DNA of 64,000 bases, taken from assembly GCF_001562425.1 (NCBI RefSeq), contig NZ_LOED01000003.1:1-64000 (forward strand). The letters are read 5' to 3'. This DNA comes from Fervidicola ferrireducens (GTDB taxonomy: Bacteria; Bacillota; Thermosediminibacteria; Thermosediminibacterales; Thermosediminibacteraceae). Below, one piece after another: positions 61,752 to 64,000 of this stretch (within the stretch, counting starts at the first letter, position 1; each line of letters starts with the position of its first letter). The translations under genes were made by a program, and so were the position numbers. Below the pieces are notes generated by a model. The model was not told where the DNA came from. It saw nothing but the letters and a program-made list of their open reading frames with translations, and made no database searches.

Positions 61752-62150
61752 TTATCTTTTCAAGTAATCCCCCAAAGCCCTGTCGGTCTTTTTTATGTGG
61801 TTTATGAGCCAATCGACCAAAAATCCGTTCATCTTTACGACCAGGTCCACTGTCGGGCCGGTTTGCTCGAGTTTTTCTTTAAATTCCGTGAATTTTTTTA
61901 TAAAGCTCTCGTGCTGAGTCTTGTGCCCATCATAGCCCGGGTAGTTTTCCGCCTTCATTATTTTCTCTTCCTCGCCGAAATGCATCACTACGTAGTTGCT
62001 TAGGAAATCAATCACCTTCACTACTTCCTCTTTGCCTTTGCCCTTGGTACACGCATCCATCAGGTCGTTTACCCGCCTAAAAAGCTCTTTGTGCTGATCA
62101 TCAATTTTTTCTATTCCCGTCGAAAGGTCTTCCGTCCACTTTATAGCCAT
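61752..62150 (-). CDS. Bacteriohemerythrin
   Basis: 132 residues. The di-iron ligands of hemerythrin are recognisable: H20 in IDDQHKELFRR, H57 and E61 in HFGEEEKIM, H76 and H80 in HKTQHESF, H118 and D123 in NHIKKTD. It binds or senses oxygen, plausible in an anaerobe; next to cheB a role in aerotaxis is possible. A signalling partner domain is absent, so it is a stand-alone domain. Confidence 0.93.
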   Translation of the reverse strand: MAIKWTEDLSTGIEKIDDQHKELFRRVNDLMDACTKGKGKEEVVKVIDFLSNYVVMHFGEEEKIMKAENYPGYDGHKTQHESFIKKFTEFKEKLEQTGPTVDLVVKMNGFLVDWLINHIKKTDRALGDYLKR

Positions 62151-62284
62151 TAATATCCCCTCCTTGACGATAATATTCGCCGAAAAGTTATTTTTTCCTC
62201 CAGTGGTAAATTATACTTGACTGCTTTTTTGAGAAATTGTAAAATATTACTAGCATTTTTACGCAATATTCGACAAAATACCGC

Positions 62285-62373
62285 CGATAAGGGCAAACCT
62301 GTCGAAAGGCAGGGGCGCAAAGCCATGGGCCTACGGCTCTCAAAAAGAGCTACGGTCGCCAGGCTGCCGGCTG
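62285..62373 (+). ncRNA. c-di-GMP-I (GEMM) riboswitch
   Basis: The conserved core is visible: GATAAGGGCAAACC, a GAAA tetraloop inside CCTGTC-GAAA-GGCAGG, then GGCGCAAAGCC, GGGCCTACGG and, after a variable stem CTC...GAG, CTACGGTCGCCAGGCTGCC. This fits the GEMM-I family; c-di-GMP is the usual ligand (a cAMP-GMP variant cannot be excluded). It controls cheW and the receptor gene behind it. Confidence 0.88.
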
Positions 62374-62383
62374 ACTGAAGCTA

Positions 62384-62413
62384 GCAGCCTGTTTGTCAAG
62401 GGCTGCATTTTTT
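62384..62413 (+). terminator. Riboswitch expression platform: terminator
   Basis: GCAGCC (62384-62389) pairs with GGCTGC (62401-62406), followed by ATTTTTTATTT. The same GCAGCC can pair instead with AGGCTGC (62361-62367) inside the aptamer's 3' arm, an antiterminator. Ligand binding should hold the arm and favour the terminator, so c-di-GMP would switch the operon off. Confidence 0.72.
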
Positions 62414-62440
62414 ATTTCGTTGGTGGGAAGGGGGTAGCCG

Positions 62441-62920
62441 GTGAAGAGAATAGTCATATTTGGCCTAGGAAGCGAGCTTTACGGCATGGACATATACGAG
62501 CTGCAGGAGATAATACGGATGGTCGAAATAACGCGCATACCGAAAGCGCCTTCCTTTATAGAAGGGGTTATAAACCTGCGGGGGAAGGTCATCCCGATAA
62601 TCGACCTTAAGAAAAAGTTCGGAATCGTGGGAGACGAAAATTCCTCCGAAAGAAGGATTATAGTTGCAAACATCGGAGAGCAGAAGGCGGGCCTCATAGT
62701 CGACCATGTGAGTGAAGTGACGACAGTAAGGGACGAAGACATAGAACAGCCTCCTGCCGTGCTGGGACTAGAAAGCCGTTTTATAAGCGGCCTTGCGAAG
62801 CTGGGCGAAAGGATAGTAATCCTTTTGAAAGCTGATGAAATTCTGAACGCCATGGAGAAAAAAGAGCTTAAAAATTTATCGGAGGAGGAGACGAATGATG
62901 AAGCTTCCCAAAATATTTAG
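62441..62920 (+). CDS. cheW: CheW chemotaxis scaffold protein
   Basis: 159 residues from GTG 62441 with AAGGGGGT upstream. FGLGSELYGMDIYELQEIIR, VINLRGKVIPIIDLKKKFGI and VDHVSEVTTVRDEDIEQPPA are the CheW domain. It connects chemoreceptors to the CheA kinase. Its end overlaps the receptor gene by 23 bases, a typical coupling. Preceded by the riboswitch. Confidence 0.94.
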   Translation: MKRIVIFGLGSELYGMDIYELQEIIRMVEITRIPKAPSFIEGVINLRGKVIPIIDLKKKFGIVGDENSSERRIIVANIGEQKAGLIVDHVSEVTTVRDEDIEQPPAVLGLESRFISGLAKLGERIVILLKADEILNAMEKKELKNLSEEETNDEASQNI

Positions 62921-64000
62921 AGCAAAAGGAAGTATAAGGACAAGGCTCGTAACTTTGTTTTTGATTACCGCTCTCTTGCCCCTTGCAGTCTTAGGCTTTT
63001 TTAATTACACCATTTCCAAAAACAACCTCACCCATGCGGCCGACCGGGAACTTCTCAGCAAAGCGGTTTTCGCCGCGGACTCCATAGACAGGTGGATAGG
63101 CGAAAAGATAAAAATAATAGAGGCCATCGCCGGAAATCCGGTGGTAAAAAGCGGCGATATAAAGAGCCTAGTGCCATTGCTCAACACCCTGCAGCCCACC
63201 ATACCTGACGTGCAGCTCCTTTGGTATGCCACGCCTAATGGAAAATTTTATATGTATAGCAGCGGTGACTATACCGTCCCCGCAGGCGAAATCACTGACC
63301 GTCAGTACTTTAAAGACTTGATGGCTACCGGCAAGACAGTAGTGTCGGAAGTCGTGATCGACAAGGTTACCGGCAGCAAGATAGTAGTCATAGCATCCCC
63401 CGTAAAAGGCCCGAGCGGCATCACGGGAATAGTCGGTGCCGACGTCAACGCCGGAGTGCTTTCCGACATCGCAAACTCCACCAAATACGGAAAGACGGGA
63501 TATGCCTTCGTCGTGGATAAAAAAGGCATGGTCATAGCTCACCCTGACGAGAGCAAGATAATGAATTTAAACATAACAAACACCGGCTCCGATTCCTTAA
63601 ACAGCGTGGGGCAGCGCATGATAAAGGGCGAGGAAACTACAGTACACTATGAATTCGAAGGCGTTGAAAAGCTTGCCGCCATTTCGCCGGTGACCACCAC
63701 CGGCTGGTCCGTGTGCGTCACTGCTCCAACATCCGAGGTGTACGCGGGACTAAATGGCTTTTTGTTCACGACCCTTTCAGTCATGGCAATTGCGGCGATT
63801 ATAGTGATATTAATATCGCTCATCTTCAGCAGGCAGATATCGACGCCCCTTGTTAAGCTAACCGCCGTAGCCGATACCATTGCCACCGGCGATATGAGGG
63901 TGGACGTCCCCACCGACTTTTTCGGCGAATTTTCCGTCCTCGGCATGTCTCTCAAGAAGATGATGGAGAACACTAAAGATGTGCTCAACGTCATAAAAGG
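62898..64000 (+). CDS. Methyl-accepting chemotaxis protein, C-terminus outside window
   Basis: About 367 residues visible. The ATG at 62898 has GGAGGAGGAG seven bases upstream. Two membrane helices (LVTLFLITALLPLAVLGFFN and LSVMAIAAIIVILISLIF) flank a periplasmic-side double Cache domain (dCache), with YATPNGKFYMYSSGD, VVIASPVKGPSGITGIVG and GYAFVVDKKGMVIAHP. A HAMP domain follows (RQISTPLVKLTAVADTIATG). The signalling domain lies beyond the window edge. Ligand unknown. Confidence 0.94.
   Translation, partial: MKLPKIFRAKGSIRTRLVTLFLITALLPLAVLGFFNYTISKNNLTHAADRELLSKAVFAADSIDRWIGEKIKIIEAIAGNPVVKSGDIKSLVPLLNTLQPTIPDVQLLWYATPNGKFYMYSSGDYTVPAGEITDRQYFKDLMATGKTVVSEVVIDKVTGSKIVVIASPVKGPSGITGIVGADVNAGVLSDIANSTKYGKTGYAFVVDKKGMVIAHPDESKIMNLNITNTGSDSLNSVGQRMIKGEETTVHYEFEGVEKLAAISPVTTTGWSVCVTAPTSEVYAGLNGFLFTTLSVMAIAAIIVILISLIFSRQISTPLVKLTAVADTIATGDMRVDVPTDFFGEFSVLGMSLKKMMENTKDVLNVIK

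Overview
The window comes from the chromosome of a Gram-positive, probably thermophilic and anaerobic Firmicute; a Thermosediminibacter/Tepidanaerobacter-like clostridial lineage would fit, but this is inferred from gene content only. The supporting features are strong GGAGG-type ribosome sites with frequent TTG and GTG starts, an S-layer-homology (SLH) surface protease, a CpsB/CpsC/CpsD phosphoregulatory set, a glucitol-type PTS, a c-di-GMP riboswitch, a DUF1659/DUF2922/YvrJ set and many ATPase and HEPN/nucleotidyltransferase genes. No rRNA, tRNA, CRISPR array or insertion sequence was recognised.

Positions 1-7720 (minus strand) hold a SorC-type regulator followed by one apparent catabolic operon: GutM, glucitol-type PTS IIC/IIB/IIA, a SAF-domain NAD(P)-dependent oxidoreductase, and the E1-alpha, E1-beta and E2 subunits of a 2-oxoacid/acetoin-type dehydrogenase complex (E2 runs off the left edge). 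The promoter and a pair of TGAACA/TGTTCA operators can be seen in front of GutM. The layout suggests an imported polyol-like substrate that is oxidised and then cleaved thiamine-dependently to an acyl-CoA.

Positions 7758-18720 are an accessory zone. Two ATPases with a DUF234 C-terminus and three AAA ATPases with a PD-(D/E)XK nuclease tail surround a murJ gene. Two of the AAA-nuclease genes are recent paralogues, one with its nuclease core deleted in frame, and a short relic of the ATPase partner lies upstream of it. The zone ends with a DUF3467/PBECR-like/DUF2283 cassette that resembles a toxin-antitoxin system. Relics of an amidohydrolase and of a CapD-type dehydratase mark the edges of the rearrangements.

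Positions 18773-44479 (all minus strand) are a surface-polysaccharide locus. It has tyrosine phosphoregulation (CpsB, CpsC, CpsD with an eight-tyrosine tail), two initiating polyprenyl-phosphate sugar transferases, GDP-fucose synthesis (Gmd, Fcl), UDP-glucose dehydrogenase, eight glycosyltransferases (one broken at a nine-base homopolymer), an ABC exporter, two O-antigen-ligase-type proteins and an LCP ligase.

Positions 44752-52641 carry a giant SLH-anchored subtilase (1884 residues) behind a structured leader with a terminator, then a second subtilase with a small partner gene. Positions 52801-58454 contain four separate nucleotidyltransferase/HEPN modules interleaved with galU and truD; one has a frameshifted HepT and one has reversed gene order.

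Positions 58652-60622 hold DUF1659, DUF2922, a YvrJ membrane peptide, a peptidoglycan amidase and a ComK-like protein, with an unusual palindrome/pseudoknot-forming leader before the amidase. The right end (60640-64000) is chemotaxis and signalling: CheB, bacteriohemerythrin, and a riboswitch-controlled cheW-mcp operon that leaves the window.
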